Of a stretch of 8,049 nucleotides of DNA, positions 1-5,248 are shown piece by piece (position 1 is the first letter of the stretch; every line of letters starts with the position of its first letter). The position numbers were made by a program, and so were the translations under genes. The DNA is from Nitrospirota bacterium (GTDB lineage Bacteria > Nitrospirota > Thermodesulfovibrionia > Thermodesulfovibrionales > Magnetobacteriaceae), in assembly GCA_015232165.1 (NCBI GenBank), contig JADGAE010000078.1, forward strand, positions 1 through 8,049, in the 5' to 3' direction. The notes below the pieces were generated by a model that did no database searches, was not told where the DNA came from, and worked only from the letters and a program-made list of their open reading frames with translations.

Positions 1-433
1 CCCGCAGCTCATCCGAGGCATTACAGAACCGCAACTGCCACTTCAAGTGATCGGCGAGATCAGAGGTGGTGGTCAAGAACGTCTCAAAGCCTGGCTTTTC
101 CACCATGCCACTGTTGAAGTATCCCAAATCTCTGCCGTCGCTGCCACGTTCCTCAAAGTAGTCGTCCACCGAAAACGTAGTCATCGTATCAGCGGTTATT
201 TCTGATTCCCCGGCGTCGTTGTTGCTTGTGACCTCCACAACCGGTTCCTCGCCATGTATGGCCTCCTCTTGCTCTTGATTTTCTTCCAGGAATGGATTCT
301 CTATCATCTCCTGGTTGATGGCCTGAGTCAGCTCCAGTTGGGGCAGTTGCAGGAGCTTGATTGCCAACTGAAGTTGCGGGGTCAAAACGAGTTTCTGCGT
401 CAGTCTGGCTTCTAATCTGGTTTCCAGCGCCAT
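1..433 (-). CDS. rpoN: RNA polymerase sigma-54 factor, N-terminal part (cut by window edge)
   Basis: The minus strand is open from the ATG at 433 to the window edge, giving 144 codons of a protein that normally has about 450-500 residues. It opens with MALETRLEARLTQKLVLTPQ and continues LQLAIKLLQLPQLEL and NPFLEE. This is the classic glutamine/leucine-rich Region I of RpoN, which contacts the -12 promoter element and the AAA+ activator. Residues about 55-110 are acidic and low in complexity, like Region II. From about residue 113, FETFLTTTSDLADHLKWQLR is the start of the core-RNA-polymerase-binding region. The DNA-binding HTH and RpoN box would lie beyond the edge. The ATG shares one base with the stop of a small upstream ORF (TAATG), which suggests translational coupling, and GGGGAG lies about 11 nt upstream. 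Identification is firm. The intactness of the rest cannot be judged. Confidence 0.96.
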   Translation of the reverse strand, partial: MALETRLEARLTQKLVLTPQLQLAIKLLQLPQLELTQAINQEMIENPFLEENQEQEEAIHGEEPVVEVTSNNDAGESEITADTMTTFSVDDYFEERGSDGRDLGYFNSGMVEKPGFETFLTTTSDLADHLKWQLRFCNASDELR

Positions 434-585
434 TATAGTGTAAACTCCCCGAGAAAGGGCTTGCCGTTAAGCGTCATGCCCGTTAAGGTGCCACCGGTAT
501 CCGGGGGCGGTATCTGTTTGCTAAAGTTCCACATCACGTTATCAGATTTTATCCCATAATCCTTGGTTAAAGCTATCCCTTGCAT
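433..585 (-). CDS. Possible small ORF of 50 residues overlapping the rpoN start
   Basis: A 50-codon ORF starts at the ATG at 585, with AAGG five bases upstream, and stops at TAA 435-433. The final A of the stop is the first base of the rpoN ATG. The product begins MQGIALTKDYGIKSDN and ends MTLNGKPFLGEFTL. I do not recognise the family. In many Gram-negative genomes the gene before rpoN is lptB, whose products end in a motif like YLGE-F-L. The FLGEFTL ending is faintly similar, but the rest does not look like an ABC ATPase. A second, overlapping frame (ATG 701 to TAG 573, 42 residues) has a hydrophobic start and a basic tail. The DNA could therefore be a decayed gene, a leader peptide region or chance. 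The stop/start overlap is the main support. Confidence 0.3.
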   Translation of the reverse strand: MQGIALTKDYGIKSDNVMWNFSKQIPPPDTGGTLTGMTLNGKPFLGEFTL

Positions 586-617
586 TTTAGCCTTTTTTGT
601 AGTCTTCTGTCAAATGC

Positions 618-664
618 ACCGTCATGACGGTAGCGCGCCACTATCACGACACAAGGCAGTGTCG
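618..664 (-). promoter_or_regulatory. Two palindromes in the rpoN leader
   Basis: ACCGTCATGACGGT at 618-631 is a perfect 14-bp palindrome. CGACAC (647-652) and GTGTCG (659-664) form a 6-bp stem with a 6-base loop. Both lie between the candidate -10 elements near 740 and the small ORF before rpoN. The first has the form of an operator for a dimeric regulator. Either could also act as RNA structure. The function is inferred from position and symmetry only. Confidence 0.35.
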
Positions 665-737
665 AACCCGTCAAAAACAATACCAAGCATACCATAGTCA
701 TCTTTAATTTTATCACGAATGGAAAGTATTGGCAATC

Positions 738-754
738 ATTATAAATCTATTATA
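738..754 (-). promoter_or_regulatory. Candidate -10 elements for the rpoN unit
   Basis: The minus strand reads TATAAT at 754-749 and again at 743-738, each a perfect -10 match. No good TTGACA-like -35 lies 16-18 bp upstream of either and neither has an extended TG. The surroundings are AT-rich. The position suits a promoter for the small ORF and rpoN with a leader of roughly 150 nt. Weak evidence. Confidence 0.3.
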
Positions 755-820
755 CCCTGGGCAGGCACTTATAGCGCATTTCGATCCAGGGCAATCGCAT
801 TTGACCAAAAGAAGGAAAAC

Positions 821-872
821 ATGGGGGACTTTGCCCCTTTTTATGCCAGGGGTCGCTGACCCCCTTGACCCC
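821..872 (-). repeat. Palindromic intergenic repeat, copy 1 (diverged)
   Basis: Read on the minus strand from 872, this starts GGGGTCAAGGGGGTCAGCG and ends GGGGCAAAGTCCCCCATG. It shares its head with the copies at 972, 4762 and 6576 and its tail with the copy ending near 4673. An internal hairpin, GGGGTC-GCT-GACCCC, lies at 849-863. Copy 2 begins 99 bp away in the opposite direction, so the two heads face each other as they do in copies 3 and 4. Confidence 0.6.
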
Positions 873-971
873 GTAAAGGGCTGTTTGGCAAATCGATCGG
901 GTAGTTGCAGTTAATTCCGGACTTTCTGCAGTAATTCGGTCGAAATATTATGTATAAACCGCTGACATAAT

Positions 972-1070
972 GGGGTCAAGGGGACTGGTCCCCTTGCAGG
1001 GGGGATCTGAAGGGGGGGCGGAGCCGCCCCCTTCTTTCTTTGTATCGCATGCAATACAAAAAAAAGAAGG
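972..1070 (+). repeat. Palindromic intergenic repeat, copy 2
   Basis: The first 26 bp match copies 3 and 4 exactly, starting GGGGTCAAGGGGACTGGTCC. The next 36 bp are diverged but keep the second hairpin, GGGGGCGG-AG-CCGCCCCC (1013-1031). The element contains the first hairpin AAGGGGAC-TG-GTCCCCTT (978-995) and ends in the long AT-rich hairpin at 1030-1070. A degenerate opposite end, ATAATAGGTGCAAAGCCC on the minus strand near 1092-1075, resembles the right end of copy 4. A full unit may therefore reach about 1090. Confidence 0.7.
1030..1070. terminator. Long hairpin downstream of the YIP1 gene
   Basis: CCTTCTTTCTTTGTAT (1030-1045) can pair with ATACAAAAAAAAGAAGG (1054-1070) around a loop containing the palindrome GCATGC, giving about 16 bp with a few mismatches. 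It lies about 100 nt past the YIP1 stop, where the rpmE operon should end. No U-run follows it in the minus direction, so ordinary rho-independent termination is not assured. It may be part of the repeat rather than a dedicated terminator. Confidence 0.4.
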
Positions 1071-1166
1071 TAGGGCTTTGCACCTATTATGGCGTGGGTT
1101 TGCTTAGGGTTATGTACCTATATGCCCATTTTGTTTTTTTTACGGCGGACATATTTACACTGAGTG

Positions 1167-1757
1167 CTAATATTTAGGTTTTCCCTGTTGCTGGTGGATT
1201 TTTTGAATTTCGAGCTGTTTTCTTTCATGCTCGGCATTGACGTACATGACGACCAAGAGCACGGCGAGTGTGGCAAAGACAACCCGTGCCTTCGTAGGAG
1301 GTATACCGTGAACCTCCGTGCTGACAATGACAACAAGAAAAAACAAAATGGCAATCCCTGCCAACCCACCCCAAAATGGCACCCCGCTAACAACCACCAT
1401 CACAGGCATCAGCGCTGACATGTACGCCACACACCTGTAAGAGGTCTGATACGACTGCCGCGACCCCATGAGTCTCCAGATAACAAAAAGCACCAACGCC
1501 GCCACAAAACCAAACAGACTAACCGTCACGGGTACAAACAAGACGGCAACAACGACCTTACCCATCCCCGCAAGTATCTTCAATTCCAGTATGCTTATGG
1601 CTGCCTTGAGCAATCCGCTAAAGACCCCCATGACTACCATAAAAACCAACGGCTTCATAAATCCACCCTTTTTGGGCATCCCCCTGAAGAAACCCGACGG
1701 GGCAGTCAACACCCTTATCGCCGTTGATGGGATTCTAAAAATGCTGATATTGTTCAC
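1167..1757 (-). CDS. YIP1-family integral membrane protein
   Basis: The product has 196 residues and begins at a GTG four bases after the tsaC stop, so translation is probably coupled. Residues 14-39 read like the N-terminal signature of bacterial YIP1 proteins: IRVLTAPSGFFR, then a PKKGGF-KPLVF stretch before the first membrane helix. This supports the GTG start over an internal ATG at 1658, which has a reasonable GGTGGA upstream but would remove the signature. Hydrophobic segments lie near 36-57, 68-95, 108-125, 128-147 and 156-173, giving about five membrane helices. The C-terminal tail is charged and glutamine-rich (AEHERKQLEIQKIHQQQ). YIP1 relatives are membrane proteins with no well-defined bacterial role. 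It is the last gene of the rpmE operon. The family call is from pattern recognition; the function is unknown. Confidence 0.75.
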   Translation of the reverse strand: MNNISIFRIPSTAIRVLTAPSGFFRGMPKKGGFMKPLVFMVVMGVFSGLLKAAISILELKILAGMGKVVVAVLFVPVTVSLFGFVAALVLFVIWRLMGSRQSYQTSYRCVAYMSALMPVMVVVSGVPFWGGLAGIAILFFLVVIVSTEVHGIPPTKARVVFATLAVLLVVMYVNAEHERKQLEIQKIHQQQGKPKY

Positions 1758-1761
1758 CTTC

Positions 1762-2364
1762 TTATACGCTTACCTTCCCCTGGCGGATGACATTGACTGT
1801 CTCATCTGCTACGTCAACGAGCGTGGACGGGAGACCTCCGCTGGTTGTACCGCCATCTATTAGGACATCTATGCCGGAGCCAAAGTACGCCGACACCTGC
1901 GATGCCCTTGATGGTGGTGGCATACCGGATAGATTGGCGCTGGTGGCGGTAATGGCAAAGACGGCGGTGCGTGCAAGTTCCAGGGCAAAAGACTCACCCG
2001 GCAGACGAATGGCAACCTTGTTGTTTACGCCCGCTATGTAGGGGGAAAGTCCGCTTGCGGTATCAAAGAGGATCGTCAGGGGGCCGGGCCAGTGGTTTGA
2101 CATCAGTTGCCTGTGCAGTGCCGTTATGCCTGTGGCAAGTGCATCGAGCTGATGCAGATGGCCGATTATCAGGGGAAAGGGTTTGTGTGCGGGTCTGTCC
2201 TTCAGGTCATAGAGGCGCTTGAGGGCATCGGCGTTGTCATAGCGTACCCCAAGACCATAAAAGGTTTCCGTGGGATAGGCAACGACCTTGCCGGCGTTTA
2301 ATGCCTCAATGGCCGCCCTTAGCACCTCTTGCGGGGCATCGTGGGAGAGTCTCAGGTGCAACAC
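1762..2364 (-). CDS. tsaC: L-threonylcarbamoyladenylate synthase (YrdC/Sua5 family)
   Basis: This cytosolic enzyme makes threonylcarbamoyl-AMP from threonine, bicarbonate and ATP, the first step of the t6A modification at tRNA position 37. Counted from the GTG at 2364, the 200-residue product shows YPTETFYGLG (30-39), a KDRPAHKPFPLII stretch (55-67), WPGPLTILF (92-100), VAIRLP (117-122), TSANLSG (141-147) and a DGG...PSTLVD segment (170-184). These are the main YrdC motifs, and the length is that of a single-domain TsaC. The frame stays open to an ATG at 2493 inside prfA, but that extension (residues MRATWMRSL...) is antisense-free prfA shadow and unlike the family. The GTG puts 29 residues before YPTET, as is usual. 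No strong ribosome binding site precedes it. The 49-nt gap after prfA contains two out-of-frame ATGs opening an 18-codon minigene. The start is less certain than the identity. Confidence 0.92.
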   Translation of the reverse strand: MLHLRLSHDAPQEVLRAAIEALNAGKVVAYPTETFYGLGVRYDNADALKRLYDLKDRPAHKPFPLIIGHLHQLDALATGITALHRQLMSNHWPGPLTILFDTASGLSPYIAGVNNKVAIRLPGESFALELARTAVFAITATSANLSGMPPPSRASQVSAYFGSGIDVLIDGGTTSGGLPSTLVDVADETVNVIRQGKVSV

Positions 2365-2413
2365 TGATGTAGCGGCAGCGGTGCGGGGACAACAATGTTC
2401 ATGTGCATAGAGA

Positions 2414-3484
2414 TTATATGGACATCTCCTGGAGTTTTTTGGCCTCGAAGTGTGTGCTGAGTGTGTCAATGATCTCATCCATGTCGCCCTCAAGTACGAG
2501 TGAGAGCTTGTGCAGGGTCAGACCAACACGATGGTCTGTGACGCGGTTCTGTGGGAAGTTGTATGTCCTGATGCGTTCGCTCCTGTCGCCGGAGCCAACC
2601 TGTGACTTGCGACTATCGGCGCGTTGTCTTTCGGCCTTTTCGATCTCCAGGTCGTAGAGCCTGGAGCGCAGGACCTTCATGGCCTTGATCTTGTTTTTCA
2701 ACTGTGAGCGCTCGTCCTGACACTGTACGGTCACCCCCGTGGGGATGTGCACGATCCGTATGGCCGAGTACGTGGTGTTGACGCCCTGTCCGCCGGGGCC
2801 TGAGGAGCAGAAGGTGTCTATGCGTAGGTCCTTTTCGTCTATCTTTAGATCGACCTCTTCGGCCTCAGGCAAGACGGCAACCGTGGATGCGGAGGTGTGT
2901 ATCCTCCCGGATGCCTCGGTCATGGGCACACGTTGGACCCTGTGTACGCCACTTTCGTACTTGAGACGACTGTAGGCCCCCCTGCCGGTAATTGAGGCCA
3001 CTATCTCCTTCAGGCCGCCGATACCCGTGGGGTTGGAGTCTATGACATCGACCTTCCAGTGCCTCAGCTCGGCATAGCGCGTGTACATCCTGAAGAGATC
3101 GGTGACAAACAGGGCTGCCTCATCCCCGCCCGTACCGGCCCGTATCTCGATGACCACGTTGCGTTCATCGCGGGGGTCCTTGGGGATAAGCATGGTCTTG
3201 AGGTTGTCTTCCATGAGAGGTTTTTTGGCCTTGAGGTCCTCGAATTCTTCCCGTGCAAGCTCTCTGAGGTCTACGTCGGTTGAGGCCCTGATGATGCCCT
3301 CGGCCTCTTCCATGTCGTCAAGCATCTTTCTGTATTGCTTGATCTTGTCAATGAGCGGCTGCAATTCGCTGCTCTCCTTTGAGTAGCGTAGAAAGTCCTT
3401 CTGGGAGCTTACAATCCCGGGGTCGGAGAGCTTAAGCGTAATTTCGTCGTATTTATCTTCTATGGTCTTGAGTTTCTCTATCAT
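2414..3484 (-). CDS. prfA: Peptide chain release factor 1
   Basis: RF1 recognises UAA and UAG in the ribosomal A site and triggers hydrolysis of peptidyl-tRNA. The 356-residue product has the family's usual length. The PxT stop-codon motif is PMT (187-189), where RF2 would have SPF. The catalytic GGQ is at 231-233 inside SSGPGGQGVNTTYSAIRI. RAGTGGDEAALF (115-126) and GSGDRSERIRTYNFPQNRVT (297-316) are further hallmarks. Two positions differ from what I remember as common: Cys226 where Arg usually precedes SSG, and Gly after GGQ where His or Ser is frequent. The ATG overlaps the stop of the DUF1385 gene (ATGA, 4 nt), so the two are translationally coupled. The GGQ glutamine is normally methylated by PrmC, often encoded next door, but no prmC is present in this window. 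Confidence 0.98.
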   Translation of the reverse strand: MIEKLKTIEDKYDEITLKLSDPGIVSSQKDFLRYSKESSELQPLIDKIKQYRKMLDDMEEAEGIIRASTDVDLRELAREEFEDLKAKKPLMEDNLKTMLIPKDPRDERNVVIEIRAGTGGDEAALFVTDLFRMYTRYAELRHWKVDVIDSNPTGIGGLKEIVASITGRGAYSRLKYESGVHRVQRVPMTEASGRIHTSASTVAVLPEAEEVDLKIDEKDLRIDTFCSSGPGGQGVNTTYSAIRIVHIPTGVTVQCQDERSQLKNKIKAMKVLRSRLYDLEIEKAERQRADSRKSQVGSGDRSERIRTYNFPQNRVTDHRVGLTLHKLSLVLEGDMDEIIDTLSTHFEAKKLQEMSI

Positions 3485-4365
3485 TTCTCACCGCTTGTCG
3501 TTGGAACTACCTCTGCTAACGCCTTCAGTGCGACCTCTATCTGTTCCTCGTCTGGTTCTTTGGTTGTTATGTGTTGGAGCATAAGCCCTGGTTGGATCAG
3601 AAAACGCACCAGTGGGTTTGTGCTCAACTTCGCCGAGAGCTTTAATATCTCATAGGACGTACCGGCTATCAACGGGATCAGGACAAGCCTCGAGCCAAAC
3701 TTCATGTAAAAGGCCCACTCCTTGGGAATTACCGAAAAGACAAGCATGCTTAAGATCATCACAATAAACAGAAAGCTCGTCCCACAGCGCGGGTGATGCC
3801 TGCTGAAGGTGCGCACTGCATCCACTGCCATACTGCCTCCGGCCTCATAGGCAAAGATGACCTTGTGCTCCGCCCCGTGATACTCAAAGACGCGCCTCAT
3901 CTCCTTCCAGAGTCCAACGGCTACCACGTATGCCACAAAAAACAACACCCGTATCACACCGTCAACCAGATTAAACATCAACGAGTTCTCAGCCACAATC
4001 GGAAATATCATACCGATCAGCCTGGTTATGTACAGCGGCAGGAACAGAAACAATCCAATCCCCAGCAGCAGCGAAAACCCTATTGTCATAGCCATAGTGG
4101 TGGGGCTGAGAGGTTTTTCACCTTCTTCTTCGTATGCCTTGTTTGCCGAATAGTCCAGTGCCTTTATGCCCAGGGCAACGGACTGAAACAGGGCTACAAC
4201 CCCCCGGATCAGCGGCAGCTTAAGCGCCTTTGGCAGTGGTTTGAGGCGTTCGCTCCTGACGTGGATGGTGCCATGTCTGTCCCTGACGGCCACCGACCAC
4301 AGCTCCCTGGACTTCATCATCACGCCTTCTATTACGGCCTGTCCACCTACTTGCATGGAGTTCAT
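3481..4365 (-). CDS. DUF1385 family membrane protein
   Basis: The 294-residue product carries the hallmarks of the DUF1385 family (function not established): GGQAVIEGVMM at residues 7-17, HGAEHK at 153-158 and HPRCGTSF at 181-188. The conserved His, Glu and Cys residues look like a possible metal site, which is inference. Hydrophobic segments near 92-117, 130-148, 187-204 and 217-235 indicate about four membrane helices. The open frame could start at GTG 4380, but that GTG lies inside GAGGTGAT, an excellent Shine-Dalgarno match placed about 10 nt before ATG 4365, so I choose the ATG. The stop overlaps the prfA start by 4 nt, and rpmE ends 18 nt upstream. Placement between rpmE and prfA is a recurrent order in several phyla and suggests co-expression with translation genes. 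Confidence 0.9.
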   Translation of the reverse strand: MNSMQVGGQAVIEGVMMKSRELWSVAVRDRHGTIHVRSERLKPLPKALKLPLIRGVVALFQSVALGIKALDYSANKAYEEEGEKPLSPTTMAMTIGFSLLLGIGLFLFLPLYITRLIGMIFPIVAENSLMFNLVDGVIRVLFFVAYVVAVGLWKEMRRVFEYHGAEHKVIFAYEAGGSMAVDAVRTFSRHHPRCGTSFLFIVMILSMLVFSVIPKEWAFYMKFGSRLVLIPLIAGTSYEILKLSAKLSTNPLVRFLIQPGLMLQHITTKEPDEEQIEVALKALAEVVPTTSGEK

Positions 4366-4383
4366 TGAGTTTCTTATCACCTC

Positions 4384-4593
4384 TTACTTGGACGTTACAT
4401 TAGCGTATTTTCTCTTAAACTTCTCGACCCTGCCCTCGGCATCCATGATCTTCTGCTTACCCGTGTAGAATGGGTGACACTTCGAGCATATGTCCACCGA
4501 TATGACCGGCCTGACCGACCTGGTCGTAAACATCTCCCCACATGCACAGTTCACCTTCGACTCCTTATAGTTTGGGTGTATTCCTTCTTTCAA
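4384..4593 (-). CDS. rpmE: 50S ribosomal protein L31, zinc-binding type
   Basis: The 69-residue product begins [11 protein letters not shown] and contains the CxC...CxxC zinc ligands Cys16, Cys18, Cys36 and Cys39, then HPFYTGKQK. It aligns along its whole length with typical C+ L31, which binds at the large-subunit central protuberance and bridges to the small subunit. The start is a TTG. AGGAGGT ends five bases before it, and the only nearby ATG directly abuts the Shine-Dalgarno and opens a two-codon frame (ATG CGT TGA). It is the first gene of the leftward operon, preceded by an extended -10 promoter about 30 nt upstream. Confidence 0.97.
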   Translation of the reverse strand: MKEGIHPNYKESKVNCACGEMFTTRSVRPVISVDICSKCHPFYTGKQKIMDAEGRVEKFKRKYANVTSK

Positions 4594-4598
4594 CGCAT

Positions 4599-4605
4599 AC
4601 CTCCT
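4599..4605 (-). promoter_or_regulatory. rpmE ribosome binding site setting a TTG start
   Basis: The minus strand reads AGGAGGT ATGCG TTG. The perfect Shine-Dalgarno is spaced five bases from the TTG but zero bases from the ATG, so TTG at 4593 is the likely start. The ATG, if used, would make only a two-codon peptide whose stop overlaps the TTG. Confidence 0.65.
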
Positions 4606-4622
4606 ATTTAGGTTTTACCCTT

Positions 4623-4653
4623 ATTATAGCACATCACTACACAAAATTTAAAG
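4623..4653 (-). promoter_or_regulatory. Promoter of the rpmE operon
   Basis: The minus strand carries a perfect extended -10, TGCTATAAT (4631-4623). The -35 is poor: TTAAAT-like sequence lies 17-18 bp upstream, within 4645-4653. An extended -10 compensates for a weak -35 in sigma-70 type promoters. Transcription would begin near 4616, leaving a leader of about 22 nt before the rpmE start. It lies just downstream of a terminator, which isolates the operon from the island to the right. Confidence 0.6.
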
Positions 4654-4663
4654 AAAGAAGAAG

Positions 4664-4689
4664 AAAAAAAAATGGGGGACTTTGTCCCC
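4664..4689 (-). terminator. Rho-independent terminator ahead of the rpmE operon
   Basis: On the minus strand GGGGAC-AAA-GTCCCC (4689-4675) is a 6-bp GC-rich stem followed by CAT and a run of nine T (4672-4664). It would stop leftward transcription leaving the broken gene at 5196-6382. It is formed by the tail of repeat copy 3, and the -10 of rpmE begins only about 35 bp beyond it. Confidence 0.65.
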
Positions 4690-4787
4690 TAACCCCCTAC
4701 AAGGAGGGCGGCTCTGCCCCCTCCTTGACCTCCCCTGCAAGGGGACCAGTCCCCTTGACCCCATTAGAGTGGTATTTAATCCAATCG
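4671..4787 (-). repeat. Palindromic intergenic repeat, copy 3 (left bracket of the island)
   Basis: The core 4701-4762, read on the minus strand, matches copy 4 (6576-6637) at 60 of 62 positions. It contains both hairpins, AAGGGGAC-TG-GTCCCCTT and GGGGGCAGAGCCGCCCTCC. On the inner side of the head, 4772-4787 reads CGATTGGATTAAATAC on the minus strand, identical to 6540-6555. Copies 3 and 4 are therefore inverted repeats extending inward past the core, 1813 bp apart between heads. The outer tail forms the terminator at 4664-4689. Confidence 0.8.
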
Positions 4788-5195
4788 AAATCTGCCATAA
4801 AAACATCAGGAGATTCTCGCAAGTATCAATGGATTGCAACTGAACTGCAGCAGGTCAAACGAGGCCGGCGTGATAAAAGCTGGAAGGTCCTTTTTGTGGT
4901 GGTCTTAATACGCCAACATGTTTAAGCGTCTGGTATCGTTGGCTGCCTCTGCGGAATTTACCGGCACCCTGGAGGTTTTCGATTAGATACCCCACGCGGT
5001 CTTCATTGTGGAGGTATGAGCAGTACTCAACGGATAGCTCTCTTTCAAGCATCTCGGCAACAATACTAAAAAAACGTAACCGGTATGTCTTTTACGCTAC
5101 GGCAGTGTCTATAGACACCCCATTTTGCGGTTCCATTGTCGTCATACCAAGTTGCATCCAGAGAATGAGGTTTTTATCTACAGAGAAATTGATTG
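4788..5195. other. Region without a recognisable gene inside the island
   Basis: The best candidate is a minus-strand ORF from ATG 5052 to 4855 (65 codons, MLERELSVEYCSYLHNEDRV...). It looks coding-like in composition, and its frame is open upstream to a TAA, before which another in-frame open stretch (WMQLGMTTMEPQNGVSID) begins. No strong ribosome binding site precedes it and I recognise no family. It may be the 3' remnant of a decayed gene. A perfect 14-bp palindrome, GTGTCTATAGACAC, lies at 5105-5118. The ORF is too weak to call as a gene. Confidence 0.4.
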
Positions 5196-5248
5196 TTAGG
5201 CAATTGTAAATGAACAGATTTTTATCTCGTTTGAACGCAACTTGGTAT
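5144..5248. mobile_element. MITE-like element with 12-bp perfect inverted ends
   Basis: ATACCAAGTTGC (5144-5155) is repeated exactly in inverted orientation at 5237-5248 (GCAACTTGGTAT), bounding 105 bp. Beyond the 12 bp the two ends still agree at several positions (T, CA). The interior is AT-rich, holds a direct TTTTTATCT repeat and is too short to encode a protein. The stop codon and the last 17 or so codons of the broken gene lie inside it, so an insertion may have replaced that gene's original 3' end. No clear target duplication is visible, so mobility is inferred. Confidence 0.4.

Larger units (their letters stand above)
586..1166. other. Gene-free region between the YIP1 gene and the rpoN unit
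   Basis: No convincing gene lies here. Reading leftward from the YIP1 stop, it holds a long hairpin and repeat copy (972-1070), a 99-bp spacer, an oppositely oriented repeat copy (821-872), two TATAAT-like sequences and two palindromes in the rpoN leader. The 61-residue plus-strand ORF at 729-914 runs through the repeat and has no ribosome binding site or family resemblance. The spacer 873-971 contains an imperfect direct repeat, GCAGTTAATTCCGG (906-919) and GCAGTAATTCGG. The region probably ends the rpmE operon and starts the rpoN unit. Confidence 0.6.

Noticed and set aside
764..779. GGCAC-N5-GCGCA, a GG-N10-GC sigma-54-like promoter on the plus strand
   Set aside because: The -24 and -12 dinucleotides fit, but the -12 box is GCGC rather than TTGC, and no gene lies downstream on that strand.
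729..914. Plus-strand ORF of 61 codons
   Set aside because: It runs through palindromic repeat copy 1, lacks a ribosome binding site and shows no family features.
1164..1863. Plus-strand ORFs opposite the YIP1 gene
   Set aside because: They are shadows of a membrane protein gene and show low-complexity Thr/Pro/Lys composition without family signatures.
2364..2493. Longer tsaC start at ATG 2493
   Set aside because: It would overlap prfA by 80 bp and add residues unlike the YrdC family. The shorter start gives the usual distance to YPTETFYGLG.
3793..4368. Plus-strand ORF of 191 codons opposite the DUF1385 gene
   Set aside because: The minus-strand frame has clear DUF1385 motifs and operon overlaps. 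The plus-strand product is His/Gln-rich shadow sequence.
4366..4380. GTG at 4380 as the start of the DUF1385 gene
   Set aside because: The GTG is part of the strong Shine-Dalgarno GAGGTGAT placed properly for ATG 4365.
4648..4839. Minus-strand ORF through repeat copy 3
   Set aside because: It is composed almost entirely of repeat sequence, ends in polyphenylalanine from the T-run and has no start signal.
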